Shown piece by piece: positions 8,854 through 17,384 of a DNA stretch of 64,000 nucleotides. The position numbers and the translations under genes were made by a program. The notes under the pieces are model-generated. The model made no database searches. It was given only the letters and a program-made list of their open reading frames with translations, and was not told where the DNA came from. The first letter of the stretch is position 1. Every line of letters starts with the position of its first letter. The stretch is from an uncultured Candidatus Actinomarina sp. (GTDB lineage: Bacteria; Actinomycetota; Acidimicrobiia; Actinomarinales; Actinomarinaceae). Location of the stretch: NCBI GenBank assembly GCA_902533795.1, contig CACAND010000002.1, positions 110,469-174,468 on the forward strand, in the 5' to 3' direction.

Positions 8854-9839
8854 TGGCAGATCAAAATTTTAAAAATCCCAATGGAAAGGGAAATGTAACT
8901 CTTAAAGAGTGTAAACTAACAAAATCAACAAACGATTACGACTCAAGGTCGGAGCGGATTCCAGATGTTGATAAAAATTATGTAGATTTTGGAATTCAAT
9001 TTAAATTAGCACAAATCATTGAAAGTAAAGAAAAGACATTCGACAATGAAATACCAATTCATATTGCGCTAAAAGGACACATGGGCACAGGTAAAGATCA
9101 TGATATTGAACAACTTGCTGCAAAGCTAAAATATCCATACTATCGAATTCCACTTTCTGGTGAAGTTAGAGATGTTACATTACTTGGATCAGTTCAGCTA
9201 TATGGTGATGGTGTGGGTGGAACTGATAGCAAATGGCAAGATGGTGAATTAACAAGAGCTTTGAGAGGTCCATCTATTATTAATTTATCAGAACTTAATG
9301 CTGCTGGACCTGAAGTACTTTTTGCTTTGCACTCTTTGCTTGATAGGCATAAAAAATTAGAGTTACCAAACGGTGAAGTGATTGAATTAAGGAATGATTC
9401 CTACATTTTTGGAACAATGAACCCAACTAGCCTTAGAGATTATGCAGGTACACAAACATTAAATAAAGCATTTGCTGATAGATGGGTTATTTGGGATAAG
9501 CCATTTCCTAATAAAGAACAACTTGAATCAATTTTTAAAAAACGATATCCAAAATTACAAAAAGAATTTACAGATTTAATTATCAAATTAGCTATCGAAA
9601 TCAATAACTCATTTTTATCAGATGATATAAGCGTAAACATTGAGACACCTATGAGTTTAAGAACGGTAGTTGAAAGGATTCCAGTTGGTTTAGATCTATA
9701 CAAAAACTCATCTGATCCTCTTTTTGAGACCTGGAACAACATGGTACTTCCTCATGTTAACCCAGAGGACTTAGACCATTATTCTACGTTATGGAATACT
9801 GTTGTGAGAAATGGCCCTAATCTCAAACCTGTTCTGTAA
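8853..9839 (+). CDS. MoxR/CobS-type AAA ATPase with altered Walker A and B residues
   Basis: 328 residues. The P-loop reads GHMGTGKDH at 75-83, so the Mg-binding Ser/Thr after the lysine is Asp82. The Walker B strand reads IINLSELN with Ser146 in place of the usual Asp and the catalytic Glu147 kept. Sensor 1 (GTMNP) and the arginine-finger region (NKAFADRW) are present, and the order matches the AAA_5 fold of MoxR and CobS. It forms a two-gene unit with the preceding VWA protein. It overlaps the convergent Ddn-like gene by 17 bases. Whether it still hydrolyses ATP is open, because both metal-contacting side chains differ from the family consensus. Confidence 0.85.
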   Translation: MADQNFKNPNGKGNVTLKECKLTKSTNDYDSRSERIPDVDKNYVDFGIQFKLAQIIESKEKTFDNEIPIHIALKGHMGTGKDHDIEQLAAKLKYPYYRIPLSGEVRDVTLLGSVQLYGDGVGGTDSKWQDGELTRALRGPSIINLSELNAAGPEVLFALHSLLDRHKKLELPNGEVIELRNDSYIFGTMNPTSLRDYAGTQTLNKAFADRWVIWDKPFPNKEQLESIFKKRYPKLQKEFTDLIIKLAIEINNSFLSDDISVNIETPMSLRTVVERIPVGLDLYKNSSDPLFETWNNMVLPHVNPEDLDHYSTLWNTVVRNGPNLKPVL

Positions 9840-10212
9840 TCAATTTCACTAAAGGAATATCTCTATCAGTTTTTGAACGATATAAATTAAAAGTCGGATA
9901 TACAGCAGTTAACAAACTCCAATATTTTTCTTTATCATCAGTTTTAACAACGGAAGGTTTTACGTTTTGGTATTCTTTATTAACAAATACTCTCACATTT
10001 TGATTATCTATGTTATAAAACCAATCAGGAGTTTTATCACGACCACCATATGATGCAGCAACTAAATACCCGTCATCGATCTGAACATAAGTCAAAGGAG
10101 TTTTTCTAATTTTATTTGATTTTCGTCCAATAGTTTCAAGAAGTAATATATTGTCCCCTATTAATATCTTGCCAGCTTTTGTTTGATTAAACTTTATCAG
10201 CTTTGTGTGCAA
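9823..10212 (-). CDS. Deazaflavin (F420)-dependent nitroreductase family protein, Ddn-like
   Basis: At least 129 residues of the F420H2-dependent quinone/nitro reductase family (TIGR00026, like mycobacterial Ddn). Matching stretches are LLLETIGRKSNKIRKTPL, AASYGGRDKTPDWFYN and YWSLLTAVYPTF. The listed start, TTG at 10212, is doubtful: the same frame continues upstream to a stop at 10282 and encodes a family-like helix (WPTWLVRFITFLHTKLIKF), but that stretch contains no ATG, GTG, TTG or CTG. A GGAG sequence lies six bases before an in-frame ATC at 10276-10278, so a non-AUG start is possible. cofG and cofH in the same window fit a need for F420. Confidence 0.8.
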   Translation of the reverse strand: MHTKLIKFNQTKAGKILIGDNILLLETIGRKSNKIRKTPLTYVQIDDGYLVAASYGGRDKTPDWFYNIDNQNVRVFVNKEYQNVKPSVVKTDDKEKYWSLLTAVYPTFNLYRSKTDRDIPLVKLITEQV

Positions 10213-10281
10213 AAATGTGATAAATCTGACGAGCCACGTAGGCCAATAAGAAAATGTTTTGCCTAATATTTTCCAGATAAA

Positions 10282-10491
10282 TTACTCCGGAGAGTCTTGA
10301 TTCTTATTTTTAAAACCATCGATTTTGTTTTGAAAATCTTTTATTTTTTGATCAATATCTGACATTTCTAAATTTGTAACTTCTTCTTTTAGTTTGTCGA
10401 TTTGCTCTTTAACAAACTTATTTTCATTGAAAACATCATAAAAAACTTTTAACAAAACTGTTGAAATTAATAACTTTAAGATTTTCTTCAT
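10282..10491 (-). CDS. Small coiled-coil protein of unknown function
   Basis: 69 residues. A hydrophobic N-terminal segment (about 4-20, ILKLLISTVLLKVFYDVF) is followed by a charged, heptad-like helix (about 28-60). I do not recognise the family. It precedes the Ddn-like gene in the same direction and in the same frame, separated only by the TAA at 10282-10284. The ATG at 10491 has a TATTAT six bases upstream, which supports a real transcript. It may be a membrane-anchored accessory protein; that is a guess. Confidence 0.6.
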   Translation of the reverse strand: MKKILKLLISTVLLKVFYDVFNENKFVKEQIDKLKEEVTNLEMSDIDQKIKDFQNKIDGFKNKNQDSPE

Positions 10492-10503
10492 ATATAGATA
10501 ATA
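10492..10503 (-). promoter_or_regulatory. Leaderless promoter -10 element of the small coiled-coil gene
   Basis: Minus-strand TATTAT (10503-10498), six bases, then ATG at 10491. No Shine-Dalgarno sequence is present. Confidence 0.6.
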
Positions 10504-10570
10504 AGAAGATTTAAGTTATAAATAAAGCATTTTATTTAATGTTCTTATTGGGAAAAGTGATTTTCACAAT

Positions 10571-10582
10571 TATTATTGTATT
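10571..10582 (+). promoter_or_regulatory. Leaderless promoter -10 element of the TIGR03084-like gene
   Basis: TATTAT at 10571-10576, six bases, then the GTG start at 10583. No Shine-Dalgarno sequence precedes the start. Confidence 0.6.
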
Positions 10583-11320
10583 GTGAAAGATTTATTAAGT
10601 AGTTTAGTTGCAGAGCAACAACTTCTAGACCAGTATCTCCAAAGTATTCCCGTAAGAAACTGGAACACTAAAACTACATTTAAAAATTGGAATATAACAA
10701 ACCATGTAAGCTACCTTGCAGGATTAGAAGATTTAGCATTTAATGCAATGAAGGGCAAAGGCACTGATTTTAATAGATTTAGAGGTCCAAGTGGATTAGG
10801 AAAATTTGAAAAAGAATGCATTAAAAAAGGCAACGACATGCGACCACAAGACGTTATTGAGTGGTGGAGATTATCGAGAGCAAAAGTTGTTGAAAATTTA
10901 GCTAAAGGTTCAGCTGGTAAAAAAATTAAATGGTGGAATAAAGAAATAGACTATCAAACATTTGCATCTTCAAAGCTTGCCGAAACATGGGCTCATGGAT
11001 TAGATATTTATGACAGTATGAAAAAAGACTACGAAGACACTGTGAGAATTGAGCACGTAGCTTTATTTGGATGGCTAAATGCTGAATTTACAAGTAAACA
11101 AAATAAACTTAAACATAAGGATTTAAGAATTGAATTAATAGGTCCAGAATATAGAGCCTGGCAATTTGGAAATGAGAAATCTGAAAATAGCATAAAAGGA
11201 AATGCAAGCGATTGGTGTAGAATCGTAACCGGAAGAACGGGTAAGGGATTTAAGCCTACGTTAACTACCGAAGGTGACTATGCTAAAAAATTTATCAAAC
11301 TGCAACACGCCAAAATATAG
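10583..11320 (+). CDS. TIGR03084-like / mycothiol-dependent maleylpyruvate isomerase N-domain protein
   Basis: 245 residues. The N-terminus looks like the DinB/MDMPI helical bundle (WNITNHVSYLAGLEDLAF), and KLAETWAHGLDIYDSM gives a His in the position of the third metal ligand. This layout matches the actinobacterial TIGR03084 family, whose exact reaction is not established. The GTG start is placed by a TATTAT six bases upstream. The BtpA-family gene follows after three bases, so the two are co-transcribed. Confidence 0.7.
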   Translation: MKDLLSSLVAEQQLLDQYLQSIPVRNWNTKTTFKNWNITNHVSYLAGLEDLAFNAMKGKGTDFNRFRGPSGLGKFEKECIKKGNDMRPQDVIEWWRLSRAKVVENLAKGSAGKKIKWWNKEIDYQTFASSKLAETWAHGLDIYDSMKKDYEDTVRIEHVALFGWLNAEFTSKQNKLKHKDLRIELIGPEYRAWQFGNEKSENSIKGNASDWCRIVTGRTGKGFKPTLTTEGDYAKKFIKLQHAKI

Positions 11321-11323
11321 AAT

Positions 11324-12088
11324 ATGATAATTCTTGGTGTTATACACCTTAAAGGTTTACCTGGCTCACCGTCTAATAAATTAAATCTTGAAGAAATTAC
11401 AGAACTAGCACAAAATGACATTGACAACCTTTCAAAAGCTGGCGTTAATGGAATTATTGTTGAAAATTTTGGTGATGTACCGTTCGTTAAAAATGATGTT
11501 TCAAAGCGAACTGTAGCAAGTTTAACTTCGGTAATACAAAATCTAAATATTGATTCAAAATTAAAAATAGGTGTAAATGTTTTAAGAAATGATGGAATTG
11601 CTGCATTGTCTATTGCTGAAGCAACAAATGCAGATTTTGTAAGAATAAATGTCTTGAATAATGTAATGATGTTTACAGATCAGGGAATAATTGAGGGTGA
11701 AGCAAATAAAATCGCAGAATTCAATAAAAGTTTAAATAAAGATATAGAAATTTTTGCCGATGTCTTCGTTAAGCATGCTGTTCCGCCAGAAGGATCAAAA
11801 ATAGAAAACCATACTGAGGAATTAATCAACCGCGCAGGAGCAGATGTTGTAATAGTTACTGGTGATGGGACAGGTCATGAAATAAATATTGATGATTTGA
11901 ACAAAGTAAGAAATATAGTTCCATCTGGTAAGTTAGCAATTGGATCTGGCGTAAATGAAACAAATATAGATAAATATGAAGATATTGCAGATATATTGAT
12001 CATTGGAACAAGTTTTAAGTTAGACAACAACGTAGAAAATCCTGTTGATTTTGAGAGAACAAAGAAAATAATCGACCAAATAAATTAA
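11324..12088 (+). CDS. BtpA/SgcQ family TIM-barrel protein
   Basis: 254 residues. The opening MIILGVIHLKGLPGSP and the later stretches GVNVLRNDG, ADVVIVTGDGTG and LAIGSGVNETN are characteristic of the BtpA/SgcQ family, a TIM-barrel group related to sugar/nucleotide aldolases. In cyanobacteria BtpA affects photosystem I stability, but here no photosystem exists, so a metabolic role is more likely and remains unknown. It lies 3 bases downstream of the TIGR03084-like gene. Confidence 0.8.
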   Translation: MIILGVIHLKGLPGSPSNKLNLEEITELAQNDIDNLSKAGVNGIIVENFGDVPFVKNDVSKRTVASLTSVIQNLNIDSKLKIGVNVLRNDGIAALSIAEATNADFVRINVLNNVMMFTDQGIIEGEANKIAEFNKSLNKDIEIFADVFVKHAVPPEGSKIENHTEELINRAGADVVIVTGDGTGHEINIDDLNKVRNIVPSGKLAIGSGVNETNIDKYEDIADILIIGTSFKLDNNVENPVDFERTKKIIDQIN

Positions 12089-12139
12089 TTTCTAATAAAA
12101 CTCTAAAATATCTCATTGGTTACTATCATTTCTATTTGA

Positions 12140-13078
12140 ATGGAAGTCATACTCAATCCAGCAATTATTTTATTTTTGACAGGAATTGCAATTGGACAAA
12201 TATTTAAGGACACACTTCCTCAATTTCTTTCTAAATACCTGGGATATTATTTATTAGTTTCGCTCGGACTAAAGGGTGGAATAAGCTTAAGAGAAAATGG
12301 ATTTACCTCAGAAGTAACGAATGTTCTATCGCTTGGTGTATTTTTTGCGTTAATAATACCCCTAATCGCATATTTTTATTTAAAAAATATTTTAGAAATC
12401 GATGATGCTGCAGCCCTTTCAGGTACTTATGGATCAGTAAGTGCAATAACATTTGTTACCGCATTAACATACCTTACTTCAAGTTCACAAGAATTTGATA
12501 ATTATATGTCCGCAGTACTTGTTGTGATGGAGTTTCCAGCAATATTTATGGCACTCTATTTAGTGACAAAAAATAAAAATAAGAAACAAAATAATTTTGA
12601 AACAATAAAAAAAGCTTTCTTGGAAGTACCAAACATATTGTTAATAACATCACTTTTTGTTGGAATAATTTTTCAAAATCAATTAATTGGTAATATTGAC
12701 TTTTTTATCGTTACCATTTTTGATTATGTTCTTTATCTATTTTTATTTGTAATGGGCACACGAGTAGCAAGAAGGTTATCAGAAATAAGAGAAAAAGGTT
12801 TGAATTTAATTTTGTTTGCTTTGGTTACTCCCCTAATAGGATCTATTCTTGCATTAATTGCATCAAATTTGTTCACACTAACGGTTGGAAATGCAACGTT
12901 GCTAATGGTTTTAACAGCAAGTGCAAGTTACATAGCAGTTCCTGCTGTAGTAAAAGATGCAATTCCAAATGCAAATCCCGCAATATATCTTGGATTGAGT
13001 TTAGGTGTTACTTTTCCATTTAATATCATTATCGGTATTCCTCTGTATAACGAATTAGCAAAATATTTTATAGGTTAA
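12140..13078 (+). CDS. SbtA-type sodium-dependent bicarbonate transport family permease
   Basis: 312 residues with about ten membrane helices. The pattern LVSLGLKGGISL near the N-terminus and the repeat-like GTYGSVSAITFVTALTYL and ASASYIAVPAVVKDAIP are hallmarks of the SbtA (DUF897) family, in which SbtA imports bicarbonate with sodium in cyanobacteria. No SbtB, its PII-like regulator, is adjacent; the next gene downstream encodes a PPC-domain protein. In a heterotroph it may supply bicarbonate for carboxylases or carry another anion. Confidence 0.85.
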   Translation: MEVILNPAIILFLTGIAIGQIFKDTLPQFLSKYLGYYLLVSLGLKGGISLRENGFTSEVTNVLSLGVFFALIIPLIAYFYLKNILEIDDAAALSGTYGSVSAITFVTALTYLTSSSQEFDNYMSAVLVVMEFPAIFMALYLVTKNKNKKQNNFETIKKAFLEVPNILLITSLFVGIIFQNQLIGNIDFFIVTIFDYVLYLFLFVMGTRVARRLSEIREKGLNLILFALVTPLIGSILALIASNLFTLTVGNATLLMVLTASASYIAVPAVVKDAIPNANPAIYLGLSLGVTFPFNIIIGIPLYNELAKYFIG

Positions 13079-13097
13079 TTAAACTTAAAAATATAAA

Positions 13098-13541
13098 ATG
13101 TACGTTCGTAAATATAAAGTAAATAGAGAAATTGTTCACTATGTAAAGTTTGAAAAAGATACATTATTGCTTGAATCACTTACTGAGTATGCAATCAAAA
13201 ATAAAATAAAAACAGCTGAAATATCATTTATTGGAGCTGTTCAGAATTTAAATGTACTTTATTTCAATCAAGAATCAAAAGAATACGAAGAACACTTTTT
13301 TAAAGGTGGCTTTGAAGTTTTAAGTGGCCTTGGGAATATAACTTTATTTGATGACAAACCACTAGTTCATATACACATATCTGTATCTGACAAAGATGGA
13401 AAAGCTTTTGGTGGACATCTCACAGAGGGATCTAAAACTTGGTTGATTGAAGCAATAATAAGAGAGCCAACCTTTATTAAAAGATTATTTATCAGAAGAT
13501 CATATGATAAAGAATTAAATTTAAATGTATGGAGTGATTAA
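13098..13541 (+). CDS. PPC/DUF296 domain protein
   Basis: 147 residues covering a single PCC (plant and prokaryote conserved) domain. The motif HIHISVSDKDGKAFGGHL holds the conserved histidines and the GGHL turn. The domain forms trimers; bacterial members are often called DNA-binding because plant homologues carry AT-hooks, but no AT-hook is present here. It lies 19 bases after the SbtA-type gene and overlaps the convergent SDR gene by four bases. Confidence 0.85.
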   Translation: MYVRKYKVNREIVHYVKFEKDTLLLESLTEYAIKNKIKTAEISFIGAVQNLNVLYFNQESKEYEEHFFKGGFEVLSGLGNITLFDDKPLVHIHISVSDKDGKAFGGHLTEGSKTWLIEAIIREPTFIKRLFIRRSYDKELNLNVWSD

Positions 13542-14269
13542 GATAACGAGTTTCCGTTAATACTAAATCCTCCATCTATCGTTAAAATTTCTCCAGTAAT
13601 CCAGCTTGCGTCATCAGAACATAGGAAATAAACTGCTTCAGCAATATCTTCCGGCTCTCCTAGTTTTTGTAACAAATGTAAATTTTTTGAATATTCTTCG
13701 TTTTCCCATAAAAGTTGAGATAGCTTAGTTCGTACAATTGCTGGAGCTACTCCATTAACCCTTATATCTGGAGCAAGTTCATAAGCAAGTTGTTTTGTCA
13801 TATAAATTAATGCAGCTTTCGAAATATTATATGCTCCCATTAAATCAGAAGGAAAATAACCTGCCACTGAACAGATGTTTAAAATTGCGGTGCTTAACTC
13901 ATTTTTATATGCTGCCCTAGCCCAAAGTAGTGGACCTTTTTGGTTAACTGCCCACGTTTTTTCGAGTGCTCCCATATCAACATCCATAAGATTTCCACCA
14001 GCTGGATTAGTACCAGCATTATTGACCAATATGTCTAATGATCCAAATTGTTCATTAATTTCTTTACATGTTTGGTCAGCTGCTGCCTCATCATCAGCTT
14101 TAGCCATAACCGTATGGAAGTTTTCATTGTTAACAGTTTGTTTTAATTCTTCAAGAGTGTCAGGTTTTCGTCCGGTTACGATAACATTTGAATCGCCATC
14201 ATCTAAATATTTTTGAGCTATAGATAAACCTATTCCTCTTGTTCCACCTGTTATAAGTACTGTTTTCAT
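13538..14269 (-). CDS. SDR family NAD(P)-dependent oxidoreductase
   Basis: 243 residues. The N-terminal TGGTRGIG cofactor loop, NNAGTN, the active-site Ser in ICSVAG and the YNISK Tyr/Lys pair are all present, with the C-terminal DGGFSIN typical of classical 3-oxoacyl-ACP-reductase-like SDRs. I start it at ATG 14269 rather than the in-frame ATG at 14287, because a perfect TATAAT seven bases upstream of 14269 would lie inside the longer coding region. The substrate is not predictable. Confidence 0.88.
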   Translation of the reverse strand: MKTVLITGGTRGIGLSIAQKYLDDGDSNVIVTGRKPDTLEELKQTVNNENFHTVMAKADDEAAADQTCKEINEQFGSLDILVNNAGTNPAGGNLMDVDMGALEKTWAVNQKGPLLWARAAYKNELSTAILNICSVAGYFPSDLMGAYNISKAALIYMTKQLAYELAPDIRVNGVAPAIVRTKLSQLLWENEEYSKNLHLLQKLGEPEDIAEAVYFLCSDDASWITGEILTIDGGFSINGNSLS

Positions 14270-14282
14270 AGACTTAATTATA
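14270..14282 (-). promoter_or_regulatory. Leaderless promoter -10 element of the SDR gene
   Basis: Minus-strand TATAAT (14282-14277), seven bases, then ATG at 14269. It decides between two possible starts of the SDR gene. Confidence 0.65.
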
Positions 14283-14302
14283 CCCATAAAACAGATACCA
14301 GT

Positions 14303-14317
14303 TACAGTAATTGAGTT
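14303..14317 (+). promoter_or_regulatory. Probable -10 element of the MFS gene
   Basis: TACAGT at 14303-14308 ends nine bases before the ATG at 14318; the implied leader would be two or three bases. Weaker than the other cases. Confidence 0.4.
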
Positions 14318-15547
14318 ATGAAAAATTTTGAAAAATATTCATATTTATTATCCAAAAATAAAGATTTTCAAAAACTTTTTTATGCAAAATTCATCACATA
14401 CATGGGAGATTGGTTTTTAACAGTACCTTTACTAAGTATTATCTATGAAATTACAAATAGTCCTCTTATTACATCTATCGTTTTAGTTGTACAAAGTGCT
14501 CCCTATGTCATACTAGGTAGCTTTGGTGGATTCTTAGCTGATAAATTTGATCGTAAAGTCGTTATATCTATATCTGAGTTTTTATCTGGATGTGCAGTAT
14601 TACTAATAATGTATTCTGTATCAACTGAAAATGTAGTATTTATTCTTTTATCGTTTTCACTTCTTGGTGTTGTTAACTGTGCATATATGCCAGCTTCTGA
14701 TGCAGCCTTACCAAATGTAGTTAGCAGAGATAATTTACCAGAAGCTAATGTATTAAATTTCTCTACATGGGGAATAGCTGCTGGTCTAGGTGCAGGTTTA
14801 GGTGGATTTTTATCAGAGTTTCTATCACGAAACCAATTATTTACTATTAATTTTCTATCATTTATGTTTTCAGCTTTTTTAGTTTTTTTAATTAAAACAA
14901 ACTTAAGTGAAAATATATTATCTACGTCTGAAAATGAGAAAGTTAAATTTAAAGATGGACTTAATTTTGTTTTATCTGATAAAAAAATATTTTATTTAAC
15001 AATTACAAAAGGTATGTTTGGTATTTCAGCAGCTGGATTACTCTCTTTATTTACAATTCTTTCTTTAGAAGTTTATGATACTGGTGATTTAGGCGCTGGA
15101 CTTATGTGGAGTGCGAGAGGTATTGGTGCATTTATAGGTCCAGTATTGTTTAGATATTTTTTTGGCAAAACTGATCAAAAACTTTTATCTACAATAGGTC
15201 CTTCCATTATGATTTGGGGAATGTTTTATTTTCTTATACCTTTCTCTCCTACTTTGTATGTAACGACAATTCTTCTTGTGTTGGGACATTGTGGTGGAGG
15301 AGCTCAATGGGCATTTTCATCTTATGGAATTCAAATATTAACACCAGATAATATACGCGGAAGAATTGCAGGATTGGATTATTCTTTTTATTTTTTAATG
15401 TTTACTATCTCGAATCTAATTATTGGTTATTTAGCAACAAAATACGATGTGATGACTTTATTCACAGTATTTCCAGCTTTAGGTTTTAGTGTTGGTTTCT
15501 TTTGGTTCTTAAGAACTAGATCTTTTTGGAAATCAATTAAAACTTAA
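14318..15547 (+). CDS. MFS transporter, EntS/MFS_3-type
   Basis: 409 residues with twelve predicted membrane helices. The loop between helices 2 and 3, [14 protein letters not shown], matches the MFS signature G-x-L-a-D-r-x-g-r-k. The overall pattern resembles the MFS_3 group that includes the enterobactin exporter EntS and macrolide exporters. The substrate is unknown. It is divergent from the SDR gene and overlaps umuC by four bases at the 3' ends. Confidence 0.85.
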   Translation: MKNFEKYSYLLSKNKDFQKLFYAKFITYMGDWFLTVPLLSIIYEITNSPLITSIVLVVQSAPYVILGSFGGFLADKFDRKVVISISEFLSGCAVLLIMYSVSTENVVFILLSFSLLGVVNCAYMPASDAALPNVVSRDNLPEANVLNFSTWGIAAGLGAGLGGFLSEFLSRNQLFTINFLSFMFSAFLVFLIKTNLSENILSTSENEKVKFKDGLNFVLSDKKIFYLTITKGMFGISAAGLLSLFTILSLEVYDTGDLGAGLMWSARGIGAFIGPVLFRYFFGKTDQKLLSTIGPSIMIWGMFYFLIPFSPTLYVTTILLVLGHCGGGAQWAFSSYGIQILTPDNIRGRIAGLDYSFYFLMFTISNLIIGYLATKYDVMTLFTVFPALGFSVGFFWFLRTRSFWKSIKT

Positions 15548-16809
15548 CTTACTTCGGGAATATCTAATAATTTTGTTGTATATGCCGCTGACTTTCTGTC
15601 AGCTCTCATCTTCCAATTTTTTTGAATGCCCTGTGCTCCCATAAAAATAGTTCCATTTCCAAACCTGTCATTTAGATGATCTAACGATCCCATGAGGATA
15701 TCTGACTGTTCATAATTCTCCCTCTCGTGAAAGCTGAATTGTTCATTCCTTGCATCAGAAATATTTAATAAAATAACTCCTATTTTTTGATACTCATAGT
15801 TTGGGAGAAATAATTTATTCGTTAATCTTTTTGCTTCTTTGATTATCTTTGAAGTGTTACTGGTTGGAATTGTAAAAAATGAACTCATTCCATTGCTGTA
15901 TTTTTTATCAATATCTATAAATGGGCTAGTTCTCAAAAATACATGGATTCCTCCAGCTCTTGAGTTCTGGGATCGTAATTTTTCACATGCTCTTGCAACA
16001 TAGGTTGAAACAGCTTCTTCAAGTTCATATACTTTTGTAACTTTTTTTCCAAAAGATTTTGATGAGATTATATTTTTTTTATTTTTAACTTCTTCAATTT
16101 GCATGCACGATATGCCATTAAGTTCGTGATATATCCTCTCTCCGACAATGCTGAGTGTTTTTCGTATCTGTCTTGGATCTCCTGTTGAAAGCTCGTACGC
16201 GGAGTTGATCCCGATAGTTCTAAGCCTCCTACCCCATCTTGTTGATATCCCCCATATGTCTTCAAGTTCTAAACTTTTTAGGATTCTGATTCTTTCTGAC
16301 TCCTCTCGTATATCAAAGACATTTGATTCTTCATATTTTTTAGCTTGTCTATTTGCAGCTTTTGCTAATGTTTTGGATGGCCCAATACCTATTGAGATTG
16401 GTATTCCTGTCCATTGTTTTATTTGTCTTCGTATCTCATCTGCTGTCTCTTTTAAATCACAATAATAAAATTTACTTATATCTAAAAAAGCTTCATCTAT
16501 TGAGTAAATCTCGATATCCCCAACTATTGAACGAAGAGATGTCATCACTCTTGCTGACATATCACCATAGAATGTGTAGTTTGATGAGAATACATGAACA
16601 TTGTTTCTCTTTATTAATTGTTCATATTTGAATAGCGGAGCTCCCATTGGAATACCTAGTGCTTTTGCTTCATTTGATCGTGCAACAATGCACCCATCAT
16701 TATTGGAAAGAACAACGATTGGCTCTCCTTCAAGTTTTGGATTAAATACTCGTTCACACGATGCATAAAAGTTATTACAGTCGACCAAAGCAAAAATTTT
16801 ATTGTTCAT
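15544..16809 (-). CDS. umuC: Y-family DNA polymerase V catalytic subunit UmuC
   Basis: 421 residues. The N-terminal [10 protein letters not shown] carries metal ligand Asp10 and the steric-gate region, and SIDEAFLD holds Asp105/Glu106. The HhH and little-finger regions follow, and the C-terminus has the UmuC-type tail with [10 protein letters not shown]. It performs error-prone lesion bypass with cleaved UmuD. It is divergent from umuD, with an 18-bp palindrome in the shared 59-base control region. An AAAGGA lies about twelve bases before the ATG, longer than ideal spacing. Confidence 0.93.
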   Translation of the reverse strand: MNNKIFALVDCNNFYASCERVFNPKLEGEPIVVLSNNDGCIVARSNEAKALGIPMGAPLFKYEQLIKRNNVHVFSSNYTFYGDMSARVMTSLRSIVGDIEIYSIDEAFLDISKFYYCDLKETADEIRRQIKQWTGIPISIGIGPSKTLAKAANRQAKKYEESNVFDIREESERIRILKSLELEDIWGISTRWGRRLRTIGINSAYELSTGDPRQIRKTLSIVGERIYHELNGISCMQIEEVKNKKNIISSKSFGKKVTKVYELEEAVSTYVARACEKLRSQNSRAGGIHVFLRTSPFIDIDKKYSNGMSSFFTIPTSNTSKIIKEAKRLTNKLFLPNYEYQKIGVILLNISDARNEQFSFHERENYEQSDILMGSLDHLNDRFGNGTIFMGAQGIQKNWKMRADRKSAAYTTKLLDIPEVS

Positions 16810-16827
16810 TTCTTTATTTATTCCTTT

Positions 16828-16845
16828 GAATACTGTACACTATTC
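16828..16845. promoter_or_regulatory. 18-bp palindrome between umuC and umuD, candidate SOS operator
   Basis: GAATACTGTACACTATTC pairs at 8 of 9 positions. It sits at the centre of the divergent umuC/umuD control region and touches a TAAGAT (16846-16851) that could be the umuD -10. The central CTGTAC resembles the CTGT core of proteobacterial LexA boxes, while classical actinobacterial boxes use GAAC/GTTC. The repressor is not in the window. Confidence 0.6.
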
Positions 16846-16868
16846 TAAGATAAAAGAAAGACATTTTT

Positions 16869-17384
16869 ATGACAAAAGGCGGAGCAAGAAAAGGTGCTGG
16901 TAGACCAAAAGGGCAGGGAAAATATGGAGAGTCAACCAAAGCTATAAGAGTCCCTGAAAGCAAAGTTAAATACATTTCAGAGATAGTAAGTAAAGGTCTT
17001 TATGAGATCCCATTGTATACAGAGAGGGTTGCAGCAGGTTTTCCATCCCCTGCTGATGATTATTTAGAAGATAAGATTGATCTTAATCAATACCTAGTAA
17101 AGCATCCCGCATCAACCTTTTTGGTTCGTGCCTCCGGAAATTCAATGATAAATGCAGGAATATTCCCAAATGATATTTTGGTAGTTGATAAAAGTATCAA
17201 AGCAGAAAATGGAAATGTAGTAATTGCAATAATTGATGGTGAACTTACCGTAAAAAGATACCTAAAAAAAAGGTCGTCCATCGTTTTGCAGCCAGAAAAT
17301 GAAGACTACGAACCAATTGAGTTAAATGGAAAAAGTGAAGCCCAGATATGGGGTGTGGTCACTAGTGTAATACATGATCTCTAA
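16869..17384 (+). CDS. umuD: UmuD-type S24 self-cleaving protein with basic N-terminal extension
   Basis: 171 residues, longer than E. coli UmuD (139). The S24 peptidase core shows a probable cleavage site at Ala56-Gly57 (RVAAGFPSPADD), nucleophile Ser92 in SGNSM and general base Lys129 in GELTVKRY. The extra N-terminus contains GGARKGAGRPKGQGK, a basic glycine-rich patch of the sort that contacts nucleic acid. A short leader with a purine-rich AGAAAG precedes the ATG. With divergent umuC it makes a DNA polymerase V pair under likely SOS control. Confidence 0.88.
   Translation: MTKGGARKGAGRPKGQGKYGESTKAIRVPESKVKYISEIVSKGLYEIPLYTERVAAGFPSPADDYLEDKIDLNQYLVKHPASTFLVRASGNSMINAGIFPNDILVVDKSIKAENGNVVIAIIDGELTVKRYLKKRSSIVLQPENEDYEPIELNGKSEAQIWGVVTSVIHDL

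Noticed and set aside
10565..10585. Inverted repeat CACAAT...ATTGTG over the TIGR03084-like start
   Set aside because: Six-base arms in very AT-rich DNA overlapping the -10 and start codon; not distinguishable from chance.
16353..16631. Plus-strand frame opposite umuC
   Set aside because: Low-complexity shadow; umuC motifs on the other strand are intact.
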